This document shows positions 26,351-39,608 of a DNA stretch of 64,000 bases, in pieces (positions within the stretch are counted from its first letter, which is position 1; each line of letters begins with the position of its first letter). The stretch comes from Megamerina dolium (Eukaryota; Arthropoda; Insecta; Diptera; Megamerinidae). A program made the position numbers and the translations under genes. The notes beneath the pieces were generated by a model. It was given only the letters and a program-made list of their open reading frames with translations, did not search any database and was not told the origin of the DNA. The stretch is from contig OY978526.1 in assembly GCA_963854835.1 (NCBI GenBank), positions 16,904,368 to 16,968,367 on the forward strand, in the 5' to 3' direction.

Positions 26351-27034
26351 ATGAGAATTCTACAACAGTTTAAAGTTATTGTGAAAGTTATTTTGAAATT
26401 CACGAAATTCTCACGACATTGTTGTACAAGTATCATGAGATAATATATATTTTCATTTAATTTAAACTATAACTATGTAGATAAATATCAGTAAGAGAGA
26501 AAGTACCCATACAAAAATAAAAAAAAAAAAAATGAAGCATTTGTTCGTTATTCTGAATAATTTTGAAATTACTTAACACATTTTGACCGTAGTGTCTTTA
26601 TATGCTATAAAAATGTATATGTAGATTTTTTTGTAAATATCTAAGCAACAAATTTAATGACTTTATTTAAATTTTTAAATATCTTCATCGAAATACTATG
26701 TATTGCATTTTCACCAAAATTTGTATTTATGAATATATTTAGATACGAAAAGAAAAGGTATAGAAACAGCAGAGGAAGAAAACACAGCATAGCATAGCAG
26801 ACTTAAGGGCGTTTCCTATGCAATTTGAAGTTACAACAAAAAAAAAAAAATTATTTCCTCCTTTTTTTACGACTACCCAAGCATGTACTTGCACACATAT
26901 ATATATGTGTGTGTGTGTGTGTATGCGTATATATTTTCGTTAATATTTACTTCTTAAATATAACTGTAAGAAAATATACATTTAATTTGTAATTTTCGCT
27001 TAATTTTTTTTTTAGTTTTCTTTTTCCTTTTTTT
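26351..27034. other. AT-rich spacer between duplicated segments
   Basis: It includes a TATATATGTGTGTG tract at 26897-26922 and poly-A and poly-T runs. No gene is seen. Confidence 0.6.
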
Positions 27035-27271
27035 TTGTTGTTTTTTTTTTTTGGTCTTGAGAAATCTGCACGTTTCGAAAAGCATGTGTTTGCTATAGAA
27101 TCTATGATGATGACGGTTTTGGCTGGTGGTTTTTATATTTCGATGGGTTTGCCATGGTATAAATTAAAAACGAAAAAATTAAAACAGAACAAGACCAGCA
27201 ATAAAAAAAACCTTCAATACCACAGAAAGAAAAAAAAAATGGCCGCGAATCATAGCAACGAGCTGTTTTAG
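27035..27271 (+). repeat. Copy B of the duplicated segment, within a 78-codon open frame
   Basis: The duplicated part is 27059-27165. The frame encodes a hydrophobic MMMTVLAGGFYISMGLPW core followed by a lysine-rich tail encoded by A-rich DNA. It could be a small membrane protein or an exon: a long T-rich tract precedes the homology and could act as a 3' splice signal. Against this, the substitutions relative to copy A are nearly all non-synonymous, and relative to copy A's ATG frame copy B has an 11-bp insertion. I do not recognise the peptide. Confidence 0.4.
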
Positions 27272-30195
27272 TATGAGTATGAATTTATACATATTTTTGG
27301 AAGTTCATTTCTTACGGTCATCGTCATTGCCTTTTTATTGTTGTTCTTTAAAATAATATTTTCGTATACTCTTTAGCTGCGGTACTGCTGCTGCTGTTGT
27401 GTCTTGATTTGGCGGGAAAATTGCAATTTAGCATGGTTGCGCGCGTTACGCTTGAAAGAGTTTCAGTGGCTTGGCGGATTGTTCGTTTGTTTGTTTGTTT
27501 GTTTACGCGACCATATTAAAATATCCACTACTCATACACTGATGTGGTTTAGATTGTGGAAACGTGGAAAATTTCATTCGTTTCATTTTTAAATACATGC
27601 TGCTTACGATAACATAATTTCTTTTGATTTTTTCTTCGTGCTACATAATTGAATTTTTTTTCCTTTACTTTCTTTGTATTTATAATTTTTTTTTTTGAGA
27701 AAATTGCTTTTTTTTTGGTGTTCGGTCTGAGTCTCACAACAATAATTTTATGCATTTCCGTTATGCGTAAATCTTTCAAATCCGGTTACTTAAAAATTAT
27801 TTATTTATTAATATTTTTTTTCCATCTACGATCAACATTATAAACATAATGGAAAGAAAGAATGAAGAAATTGCATTGAGAAACCATATTTTTGTGTGAA
27901 ACGAGACCATCGTCCATTTTAAATGAGTTAGCTGGTAGCCATATTTTCAATTGCCAAACTATTATGTACATTTGTTTGTGTAGAATTTTTCAAAATTCCC
28001 ATTTTAAACATAAATATTCTTAATAATAATGATAATAACAGGAACAACAACAACAACATGAAATGCGGCTTAATTTTTAGCCGCATGAGAGGTGCAAAGA
28101 AATCATACATATTATTATCGATTTTTGTGGGATTTTTTTCTTATTCTCATTTTTATTCTTTGTAGTACCTACTACGTATATGCTGTTTATTTCACTTTTT
28201 ATTTGCTTGTTTTGTCTCATTTTATCGCGATGAAAGTTTATGCACATACAGACGAATACACGCATACAAAATTCGCTTGAAGGCTATTTGGAATGGATAA
28301 AATTTACCTGAATTAAATTAAGTAACAAAACACGAAACTTTTTTTGTGTATGTTGTTACACGTCTCTACTCCTCTCGCTCTCTGCAATGTTATGGTTTTT
28401 TTTTTGTCGATTTTTTTCATTCTGTATTTTTTTTTATTCTCTTTTTTTTCATTTGTTTCAAAATGACGTGTTTCAGTTTTAGCGTTTTTTCATCGTTGTT
28501 GTTGTTGTTGCTGTTTGTCAAATACAGTAACAGCAAAAAATCATAGGAGACAAGGAGGGGGGCGAGGGCGGCGAAAAAGAAACTTGAGAAAACATGCCAA
28601 CACAACTGGCGATGGTGGTGGTGTTCGTGGTGATGATGATGATGGTGATGATGATAGAAGGGATAGGGGTGCATTGGTATTGTTGTAGTACTAAAGCTGA
28701 AGTGGTTGAGGAAATAATTACATGATTGAGGTATGAATTGAAGTAATTTTTTCATTTGAAATTGTTTTTCTTTTTTTATTTGTTGTTTTTTTTTTTGGAA
28801 AAATACACGTGATTGTTGTTTTTGTTAGTGGACATATGTAGTAGATATTGCTACTTGATTCGTAAGAACATACACATGTCCATATATTTACTTACATATG
28901 ACTGTATGTCGTTGTTGTAGTCATTGCATGACAAACGAAAGGTATCTATCTATACATGTATGAATATACATATATAAATATCTAATATTATACAGAGTAT
29001 ATATTGTGAACAACGAATGAATAGCGACTTCCATACTTTGGCTATTGTCGATTTTTTTTTGGGGGGTGTGGGCTCTTTTTGTTTAAGAATCCATTACTAA
29101 TAATACTACTAATAATAAGAGCAATGATGGCAAAAAGGGATATCCACCAAAAAGGTATGAAGAAAAAACTACAAAAACAAAAACAACAATAACATCGCCA
29201 ACATCGACAACAAACAAACAACAGCGACGACTCACGGCAATTATTGTATTTATATTGTGTTCATTTGCTTGTTGCAATGTAATGGTGATGGCGGTAGTGG
29301 GAATATGCGTAGTATGAGGCAATATACACGTATCATATATACCAACACACATACATATGTATACACGAGGTATATAGAGGTAACATAGCGTGCAATGTGT
29401 TCTTTTATGTCGCATTTTTTTTCGTGTTATTGTTGTACTCGTAGTTGTTTGAATGCTTTTTTGTTTTGCTACTTCATGTTGATCGCTGTTGCCGCTGTTT
29501 GCTGTTACTCCGTATATCATTTATGTAGGCACATACAATATTTGTATATATACATATATACATGGACATATGCGATAGGATATCCTACATATATATATGT
29601 TGTGTTGTATGAATATTGTAATGTTTTATTGTTGTTGCTGTAGTTGTTACAATACACGACCTCACCTGAACTTTTTGTGTACGTCTAACAACACTAGTAC
29701 ATACGAGTATGTACGTACGTACCTAAGGTACTGCTGCCTGGTGAATATGTTATTTGATTGGATTTTTACAGCAACCATATTATTATCCTTCTTTTACATG
29801 ACCAACATTGGTGAACGATTTTATGTATACATATACACATATGTATCCTTTACATGTAGGTACATTGTTTGTGCACATTAAATTTAATCACATACATACA
29901 TATATATGTATACATGCGATGTTTGTAAGGTACATATGCTACATAAAGTAACGGAAATTTGAGTTTTATGTGAACACAAATGGTGTAGGCTGAAAACAGA
30001 GCGGCGAAAGATCTCTTCCAATTGAGCTGACATTTTCGACACGCTTTATAGGCTCGACAATGCTATGTAACACCCTATTAGAATCTGATATCAAAGAAAA
30101 GTTGTATTTTGAACCAGCCTAATGCACCTAATTTTTTTAATAAAATCTAGTTCCTAAATGCTGACAAATAAAAAAAAAAATAGAAAATATAAGCT
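27272..30195. other. Low-complexity AT-rich stretch, no gene seen
   Basis: It contains GTTT repeats near 27482-27503, GTT and GAT/GGT trinucleotide tracts (28495-28515, 28610-28655) and several TATATA/TACATA tracts. Open frames on both strands here are low-complexity shadows of these tracts. Confidence 0.55.
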
Positions 30196-30199
30196 TCTT

Positions 30200-30425
30200 C
30201 AATGTTTCAAATTTTCCTTAAGGGCGTTTGAACTAATTCATTTTTGAATCTAAACCAGAGCTTTAAAGTGTCCAGAAGACAAATGTTAAAAATCAACCTA
30301 AGGGCTGGTTGAATTCATTCATTTTTCAACACAAATCAAAGCTCCAAAAACTTTCAAAACCCCGCTCAGGAATCGAACCAACAACCAACAGAGCACAAAA
30401 AATAGCAATTATTGTTGCTACTAAT
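30200..30425 (-). repeat. tRNA-like box B segment plus an 80-bp tandem duplication
   Basis: On the - strand GGTTCGATTCC (about 30369-30379) is a perfect pol III box B. I find no good box A upstream of it. Downstream on the same strand, two similar segments follow each other, GGGCTGGTTGAATTCATTCA (+ strand near 30302) and GGGCGTTTGAACTAATTCAT (+ strand near 30222). These are an 80-bp direct duplication. It may be a relic of a second tRNA-derived SINE family, but this is not certain. Confidence 0.4.
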
Positions 30426-33354
30426 GAAGTCCTTTATGAAGGCTTCCTTTCAGTGACATATAATGTAGTAATACAAAGCATCCAGTTGCCCTCTTGCAGT
30501 GTTAATTTGCTCACTAGTTATCTAGTTAAATATATGTAAAAATACAAATATTTATGTATTTGAATTAATGGATCTGTGTAATACAATACACTTACCACGA
30601 GTTCCTATTTCTTATTTTCAGGGCAGTAGAAAGAAAATTCGAGGCCACCTACTTTGTTCGTGAAAACTAATTTCTTCTTGTTCTATAAAATATACATATA
30701 TATATATATATATGTAGAATTATGTACACGTATACCTCGCTATACGGTCTAAAAGTTATTACGGCATTAATTCACTCGACATTTATGCAGTACTCCGACA
30801 GAATTTGGATCGACCATTAAAATAAACAGTATAATAAATAAAATACCGTTATAGCGAAATACTGTATAAAAAGTAGCCGTATATCGAAGTATAAATGTAT
30901 GTATCGTATATATATGGTTTCAATTGAGATTTCCTAAAAGTAATATTTTTATTTTAATTTCACTATGCTAGTTTCAAAAACCGTCCCGCATGGCACGCCG
31001 AGTAAGCTGAATCCAGTGGTGCTGACCATTTTTGGTTGTCGATATAGGACAGCAGTTAGATAAGTCAGTGGCTTTTTGAATTGGTAACTTTAAATGCAAC
31101 ACTGCTCCTGTCAACTATATTCTGTTAGTAGACTACTGTCAAATTTTGAGCAAAAAATTAACATTTTTTCATTTCATATAACTCGGGTTTCAATGGGGTA
31201 ATTTATGGTGGTGTCTTATAGCCTGACTAATCGCCAAATAATGAAAAGAACTGCAAATACTTATTGATGTATTTCCGTACTCGGAATAACACCAATATTA
31301 AAGCTTCATATAAATAAATTCAAAACTGATAGGTTTTTCTTTGATAACAGGGCTCTAGAACAGCCGCAAGATGGATCTAATTTTATGGAGTTTTGTAATA
31401 GAGGTTTTCGGAAGCTTTAACACTGCCATCTCTAAAATGCGTAGCCCGAGTTTTTTTTTCCAGTGCCAATTTCTTGTAAGTTATGACAGTAATAGAAGGA
31501 AACTATGCATTTGAGTCGATCCTGAAAGGCAGAATTTTAGAAGACGTGTGAGAGAAAAAACCGCTTTAATAAATTCAAATTTTAAGAAATACCTAACACA
31601 CATCATTTAATCATCATTAACCTTTGGATATTATGTTGAAATGATATATGGACATAAATAGGTAGACAATACTTATTTAATTAAATTTTTATTCATAGTG
31701 GCCTTGAAAATACAAAATCCAACTTAATTTTACCTTATTAAGTAATAAAAAAAAAGAACATCGAATAAAAAGGGCAAAGATTCTTTTTTCATGCTTTTTA
31801 ACATCCAGCTCTACTCGCTAATAGTCCTTCGGTAGTATTATCATATTGCGATGTCTTGTCAATATTTTGTCTGTACTTCTTCTTCTTCTTTTATGTATTT
31901 ATCTACATACATATGTAAGTATAATATATACATACATACACTCATGTATAGATATATGAATGTATAAGTATAGTTTGTCTGCAATACATTTTCAAAAACG
32001 TTTTCATTTCAGTGATGCGCTGCTGATCGACCAAATGTGTCAGCCCTGAAATGTCATGATTAATGATGCAAACATGTGGGCTTGAACACAGACTGCTTAG
32101 TGTTCAAATTGTGCTATCTTACACATTGTGTATGTGTGTGTGGCTGTGTATTTTCTTACTTATGTGTATGCTCATTACAGTTAAGGGGCATTCTGATGTC
32201 CGTCATCTGTGAGGGGGTAAAGTATATAGAAGTACTACACACGTAAAAACGTTTATAAAACAAATGTGCCGGCGGATAGTAAATAGTAGTAGTCTACATA
32301 TTGCTAAAAGGGAGCATAATAGTCCATCGTTTGTCGTATTCTTATCAAGGTAAAAATTACACTACAATCGATAAGAAACTACAAATCTAGTGAGGAAACA
32401 ACTACTAATAGTCTAAGATGTAAACCTACAAATAAACATAAACATGGGAAATACTCTGTTAGGGTATTAGTCAAAATTAGAAATTAATCCATCAGCAGAC
32501 ACACATAGACGTTTATATATGTATGTACACCTATGTACTCAAATATTCCGACTTTATTTTTGTTTGCAATTTGGACAAATTTTGTTCGCAACCTTTAAAA
32601 ATGAGCTTCAAATAGAATTCTTGAATTCTTCTTGTTGCTTGAAAACAGCAACAGCGCATAAGGCGTGTTCTAATGTCAATGCAAAAGATATAAAATTAAA
32701 TGGAAGAATCCTAAGCATGAATAACATAGTTTAAGGTATGGCTTTTGTTTTGGACTATGTGTTGTTGTGGTTTTTACTTGACTATCTTTTACTCTACTAG
32801 TACGTAAGTGTATTCTATGTGTGTTCTATGTGAAAACTTCATTAGTTCAACTTTTATACTAAACGCATATTTCATATTTGGTACAAGCAACATTTCATTC
32901 ACGTGAAGGTATAATTTTTCCCGCGAAAGTTAATACATATAGGAGAATATGGGTGTGTAAGAAAATTACTTCATACGTATGAGAAATTTTATTCTCACAA
33001 ATATTGGTCAAATGCAATAGGGTCAAAAGTTTATTTTGCATGAGTTCACATCTGTGGAGTTCACTTGTAATTTATTTATATGGCACATTACCGTATTTCG
33101 TATATGAAAAAAATATAAGGCTTCATACAGGTACACAAGTGCACTTTTCTTGCTTATACACAGCATGTATTTTTAACCATTATGATATATATTTTTCTTT
33201 GCTTTTTTTGTTTTTCACATTTCAGAAAATATTTCTCTGTACTCACTGTAGGGATAATTCGGTACGAGTAAATATGAGTACATACATTTAAAAATATTCA
33301 TGCGGTAGACCTCTTTGAAATTCATTAACATTTTTGTCCTTTTACATCTCGCCA
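30426..33354. other. AT-rich non-coding stretch, no gene seen
   Basis: A (TA)n tract lies at about 30693-30712. The 30970-31530 part is less AT-rich and could be an eroded insertion, but no domain can be read in any frame. The remaining frames are short. Confidence 0.5.
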
Positions 33355-33615
33355 ACTTTTTATTGGTGCCAATTCGTCCGGAAATAACCATTGCTTTGGA
33401 AAAACATCTGAACGACCTCATTTATAATGTTCAGCAAAATAAAATGCACAAGGATTCAGATAATATACGTTAGGCCATTCCCTTTATTTGGTTTTTCTAT
33501 TGTACATTGTCTCCTGGCCTCTACGACAATGTTCAGCAAAAAAGAACGCACAAGAGTTCTGCCGTTCCGATTTATAGCCATTCCTTTTAATTGATTTATC
33601 TACATAGTCTCCTGG
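33355..33615 (+). mobile_element. Diverged SINE fragment with an internal duplication
   Basis: TGGTGCCAATTCGTCCGGAA (near 33365) aligns with the SINE body (TTGGCAATTCTTCCGGCAGT). TGTTCAGCAAAATAAAATGC and CACAAGGATTC align with its CTCAGAAAAAGTGATGTCACAAG region. That second part is repeated about 102 bp later (TGTTCAGCAAAAAAGAACGC, near 33529), and each repeat ends in GTCTCCTGG. The copy is old and rearranged. Confidence 0.6.
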
Positions 33616-34480
33616 TCAGTGTACATACTTCTCCGAATGATGCTCTCATTCATTAAACCTATTCAAACTGATCGTTGGAAATGGATTGGAATAATTTCAA
33701 TAAGTTTCTAATCCGACGTGAGACAGCATTCGCATGCTTAGATCTAGATTGAGTATGTGAAAATTGGGGACATAATCAAATCCTCTGATATCTCTCTCAC
33801 TTCAATTAGATGGTTAATTAATTATGTTATCGTCAATGGTTAAAGTTTGCATCTGCTTTGCCTTTCAAAAATAAATGTTTAATAGCAGCTCGATACTCTA
33901 TTTTCTCCACTTTCACCAAAAACGTTCACGTTGACTCACTCGCACGATCGTTTGGCAATAACGTAATGTCCAATCTGAAGATTTTTGGACTGAAAATACG
34001 TGCAAACACATTCTTTAGTTCTTTTTGATGTTTACACAATTCAGACCACCCGTTTTCCATTAGTCAAGACATATTGTGTGATATTGCACTGTAATTCAAA
34101 CATAAAACTGTTGCATTGAAGTGTACGTGGTTCAAAAATAACGTTTCCAAAAAGTTTTTGTGATATTTCTTTATCTTATCTTCTTCTTTCTAACCTTAAA
34201 AACTTTGTTTTCGGCGGTACTTGAGTTTTTGTTTTTTTTTTTTTTTGTTAAAAAGAAAGCTGCGGGAACATTCAGAGTCAGCGACCCAAAATCTATAGGA
34301 TAAGACTACTCTGAGGGCCTTACCTTGTGTTATAAAAGCATTTAATTTTGAGAGTAAACATGATCTCGAGCATGTAAGCGATAAAACACGCTCTGATCTA
34401 GGAAAATTTCTCTTATATTATTTATTATTCTTTGTCTATAAATTCTAAGCTGTTTAAAGAATACAGGGATAATGAAAGGG
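33616..34480. other. Non-coding stretch, no gene seen
   Basis: Moderately AT-rich unique-looking sequence with no recognisable open frame or structured RNA. Confidence 0.5.
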
Positions 34481-34800
34481 CTACATCGGTTTGCTGATAT
34501 CACGATTCATTTGGGTTCCGCGCCATATGCATATTGAAGGGAATGCGAAGAGAGATGAATTTGTGCTTCTCTGGACAAAACTCTAGAGGTCCAGGTTTAC
34601 CTTTCTCTAGAGATGGTCAAATAAAGTAACTACCTGCACCTTTTTCAACTGGAAAACGTGTGATGGAAGTCGCGTACATCATGTAACCCGTAATGTTCGC
34701 GACTGAAACCCTAGAAGTACCTAGAAAAGTATTTTCTTGACCATCTATTCGTCTGTTCAGAAGTTCGACGGAAGAACCTATTACATAAACTTGATGGGAT
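34480..34800 (+). pseudogene. Non-LTR retrotransposon RNase H relic
   Basis: From 34509 the + strand encodes IWVPRHMHIEGNAKRDEF. This fits the RNase H C-terminal signature W-V-P-x-H-x-x-I-x-GN-x-x-x-D of jockey-type non-LTR retrotransposons. The frame closes soon after (near 34573). Further similarity downstream is too weak to define. It is a short dead fragment with unclear boundaries. Confidence 0.6.
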
Positions 34801-37800
34801 TGATGTAATTAGATATGTTGTAATTTTTCTTAAACGGTTTTTGCTAGGACTGTGGTGTTATAACGGTTATAATTATGTGACATTGTATAATCTCTGTAGA
34901 TTAGTCACTGATAATAAAGATTTGTTAATTCGGTTTCTTTGATTTTTCCTTTATTTAAAAAATTTTTTTTTTTATTGAATTGTATATGTGATAAGCTTTG
35001 TATTTAAACAAGAAATATCATTTGAAAATTTATATTGTCAACCGCTATATCATTTTACATATATCATATTCTATACAAGCGTATTTTCAATAGCGCTTCT
35101 ATTTATGGTGCTGCTGATGCCATTGATGCCGTTACTGCATGCGAATTGCTTAATTGAAACCGTTTAAATCGCAATTAATCATTTTGTGTGCGCCAATGTT
35201 GCACAGTTGTTGTTGAACGATGTTGCTTTACTACAATGAAACAGGCAATGTATATTTGGCACAAAAAAAAAAAAAAACAAAAAACAGGAGAAGACATAAA
35301 AAAGAAGAAATCTGTTACAGCAGTACAACAACCATAACAGATACCCTCGATCATGCACATTTTACTACAATGTCGCATAGCATCAGCAGCAGCAACGCAT
35401 CACAGCAGCCACTCATTACCTTTTTATCATTTCGCCGTTTTCCATATGTACTTGTGTATTTTAATTTCAAACAAATGATGAAGAGCTCAATGCGCTTAGT
35501 GTTTCGAAGCAAATTTAAATGAAATTAAGAATAATACTCGTAGAGCAGAGTGCTAGAGTGCGGGATAAAGAGAACAACAGACTGAAAGAAAGTTACGTAC
35601 GGTACGGTAGTACAAAAACCACAAAGGATAATACAAATAAGCGCATATCATGTTTGAAAATATGTACGCTGTGGCAAGAGTTCCATTCTTAATCGCTTTC
35701 GACATGCAGATTTAAGTTTCTAATAAGCAAGCTAGTGAGCTTTACTGTAAATGTAAATATATGGTGACCCCATCCCTTTGCCTCGCCTCTTGATTAAAAC
35801 ATACTCTATCTCACTTGAAGATGCCGTGATAATTGGAAATATGCCGCACACATACACACCTACATGCACAGTTGTAATGAAACCACCACCACCAGCATTA
35901 CCCACAATATAAGCATCAATACCCTACCATCATATTACTCTGTTCTAAACATCCATCAGTTTATAATGAAAAGTGTGTGTGTGTGTGCGTCCTCCATAAA
36001 GAGAAAAAAGAAAAGGCGTATTTCTTAGAGCGATAGCGTAACTCACAGGATGCACATAGGATATATGAGTTTGTCGAGTATTTATAGCTCATTGCTGCTG
36101 CTGCTGCGTGAGTCGCTTTGTTCATATGGACGCGTATGAGTGAGTAAGAATAAATTAAAAATGGGTGGTACAATATTCCCTCCATTCCATGGTTTGTTCT
36201 TTCATGAATTTCTGTCAGCTTTTGCAACACGCGTTGCAATCCTCGATACAATGCTTCCGTTGTTACCTTCAAAAGCAGCAGCAGCAGCAACAGTAGCAGC
36301 AGCAGCAATAGTAAAAGTTTCACCATGTACAATGTGGCATGCTGCAGATTGGATAACAAGTTGAACTTCGAAATGTGAATTTGATTAGGATATTTGCATA
36401 AAATTCAGCCAGCCTTCGTTGTATGTCTGTATGCGTGTATATGAATGTAAGTGTGTATGTGCGTATGGTGCGATATCTGGATAGAAGGAAGAGAAAATGT
36501 GAATATGCATGTATATAGCATACGGTATACATTGGGATTTTGCCGGAAAAGGAAGTACATAAGTCAACCTAGATTTAGCGGATTTCTATTTTTTTTTTAT
36601 TTATATTATTTTTTTCATTTTTTGTTTTGCTCACTCAACAAATGTATTTCATGACAGTGAACAAACGATGGTGCATATGACAAAAGCCATTATTAAATGT
36701 TTTAAATAAAATGTAATATAAAGACTTATATACTAACTACACACATTAGAGAGGGTTAACTTAGTATGGCGTAAAATATTTGTGAAAAATGCTATAGAAA
36801 AATGTAATAAATATTTTAATTAAATTATTTTTTGCCAAAATATGGAGGATAAAAATTGATTTTAGACTCATGGCTTCCTAGGCAAATAAACGTATAATCA
36901 AAATATCAGACCCGTCCTAATGTATAATCAAGATTTCTTCAAAAATTTCTACACAATAGGTTGCATGCATTTAAATTATGACTCCTTTCTTTGCATTGTT
37001 AGTGATTTTTGAAAATGTCAGTTTATGCGTACACACAAATCTACACGCAAATATTAATCGTCACTAATTAATTAAGTTGTCAGTTTTCAACACACTACAT
37101 ACTGAGTACCAATTTTTACACGTTTATAGTTTATAATATATATTTTAGAATAACAATTAATTTCATTTGAGCATTATCACGCTTGTACTCGTATGTATGT
37201 AGCTACTGATTTATCACATGTTGCATAGCCAACGGGTGGAGTTGATGATGCCAAACACTTGCGATCATTTTGTTCAAAACGCGTTCGAACATTTAATTTA
37301 TGCTTTGGTTTCATGATTTTATTTTATTATTTTTTATACTTTAAAAGAGTAAATAGTATTTAAATTAGAGTTGCCAGATGTTTTGGATTTATTTGGATTT
37401 GGATCAAATGCTTACTTAGACTGATGTCTTTACTGGTGTTAATATTAATATGTTAATATTTTCAAATTGAACATATACCTCAATAAAATATGCATTGAAC
37501 CAACTCGTTCATTCCTGTCACCGTCACTTGTTTCACGGTTTGCTGTAACGGTTACAAAGTGTAACCTGGTCTTTTATCTTAAGACTCAAATAGTTTGGGA
37601 AACTATCGAATGAAAGCTATCGATCTATTCGATAGATAACAAATTTTTATTCATTTTATAGATCTTAGATAAATCATGAATGAATAACTTAATTCTTTCG
37701 AATACATAAACCATTTTCTACGACTTCAAAGACTACTATAATTATGAAAAAAATCTAACTATATTGTAGCCTACGTGGAATATTGTATGATAATTAGTAG

Positions 37801-37960
37801 AAGTATGTATATGAATACCTATATATGAAAAGGAATGTAACATAGTCTCAGAAAGATCTTATCCAGTAGTTTGCTGAATTCGTATCCGAAGTTAATGAAG
37901 TCGAATTTCGTCTTTAACAAAACAAAAAATTATGAAAATGTAAATTGAAGCATTCATTAA
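34801..37960. other. AT-rich non-coding stretch, no gene supported
   Basis: A GCA/CAG-rich zone lies at 36092-36309, where (GCT)n and (GCA)n tracts about 170 bp apart are mutually complementary. The open frames across it (35961-36359 -, 36140-36364 +) are poly-Leu or poly-Ala read-outs of the repeat and I do not treat them as genes. No other feature is seen. Confidence 0.5.
36273..36309. repeat. (GCA)n imperfect microsatellite
   Basis: AGCAGCAGCAGCAGCAACAG followed by TAGCAGCAGCAGCAA. A complementary (GCT)n tract lies at about 36092-36106. Confidence 0.9.
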
Positions 37961-38600
37961 ACTACCCAGAAGCGACCCTAGCATGGTAAAATATATGATC
38001 GACTTCAATTATAGATAATAGACAATAGACAATTCGCTTCCAATCCCACCAAACATTCAACATAACCTTTGACATCGAAATTTCCGGAACGGACTCTAGC
38101 AAACCACTCCTGGGACCGGCGTTTACTCATAGTATTCTCATAATAAATCGCACAGATTTTTTGCTATAGTTTTCCAGCAGTTTGACATTTTTTATAGTAA
38201 AAAAGCATCACATAGCATATTTTTTCAAAAATATTCCATTCATTTTCAAGTCAATATAACTGTTTACATGAGCAACGCATTGTATTCACAAAAAATGTAG
38301 CCTGAAATATCACTTCTCAAACACATGTCCATTTGACACAATCGGATTAGTGTTGCCATCTAGTAACAAAAAACAGCGGAGACTCTTTAAATTACTTCGA
38401 GGGATTCCACTATAAAATTTACGTTTATTTTAAATATTTTGTTTCCATTACTCCCAGAGTAACTCTAGAGTGGTAAAACATATGACTGACTCCCATTAAT
38501 TTTTGCTATTCAACATTTTTCTAGGACACTAGAAGATAGGGAGTAATCTTTACTTATTCGGGAGGCTTCCTTATACAATAAAAATTGATAAACATACCCT
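37960..38600 (-). repeat. Block of the 160-170 bp dispersed satellite family, reverse orientation
   Basis: Family words are present in reverse complement. AGCGACCCTAGCATGGTAAA near 37971 with ATATATGATCGACTTCAATT, and AGTAACTCTAGAGTGGTAAA near 38457 with CATATGACTGACTCCCATTA, correspond to the AGCGGCAAAATGTATAACTG-type core of the 42.8-43.5 kb array. The units are diverged and the boundaries approximate. Confidence 0.5.
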
Positions 38601-39577
38601 CGCATTGGCTCGCCTTTCATCTTGAATTTTCATCAACATCCATATAAAGACTGAAAAATATATCTTATATATTTTTTAACGCTTATGTGAAACTCAATTT
38701 GCATCTGGCAACTATACCTTATAGATTTAAAGGAATTTTTTTAATGTTATTGTGTACATAGTGGACATTTTAACTACTTAATTGCCTGCGATAACATTAC
38801 ATTCGCATTATCCATATACCTATCGTATATAGTCGTCGTAGTATTCGATATGTTATTGAAGAAGCTCGCCATCTTCCTGTAAATTACAATTGAAAATGTG
38901 ATATATTGTATGGGGAAAACGTGGTATGGCATGGCAAAGATCATCGTCATACAATGTATGGTTGGTACACGTATAATGGGTTGTTGAACACAATAAAAAC
39001 AACACCACAACTTGTAAAAATAACAACAACATAAAATGCTTTAAAAACGCGAAATATGTCCTCAAAACATATTATACTCATACAGGGGCAGACTTTTCTG
39101 TCTTGTCGTCAATAACTCCTCGCAACAACAATATTCAAAAATGTTATTGCTGATATTACACCGGTATGTATGCATATTGTATGTATCATACACATATACA
39201 ATATGTATGTAGGTACAAGTCTATACATACATATGTTTGGTTATAGTTTATGCCAATGTCGTTTTATGCTACAATATATATATATATAAAGGCTAATAAT
39301 ATTAACCCCTCGAGTCGAAATCTTTAGACATAAATCATTTAAATCACTTAAACATGTACGAGTGAGTATATGGGCTCATAAAGCGATGAATACGATTGAA
39401 TGTATGCATGTACATATAAGTAATAGTGCTAGTATACAGAAATGACGATGATGGTGGTGGTGTTGGTGATGGTGGTGTATGGTGTATATTATACTTAAGC
39501 CAGTGTGCTGCTAAGACATTAAATAAATCGTTGTTTGCCAAATGTTTCTTCACATATCTAAGCACACACAAACACAA

Positions 39578-39608
<31 letters not shown>

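Noticed and set aside
27059..27165. A YPWM hexapeptide exon of pb (LPWYK resembles YPWMK)
   Set aside because: The match is only a few residues, the flanking residues differ from pb, and the segment is duplicated at 26.2 kb.
35961..36364. Opposing frames encoding poly-Leu and poly-Ala
   Set aside because: They arise from a (GCA)n microsatellite read on both strands, with no supporting gene structure.
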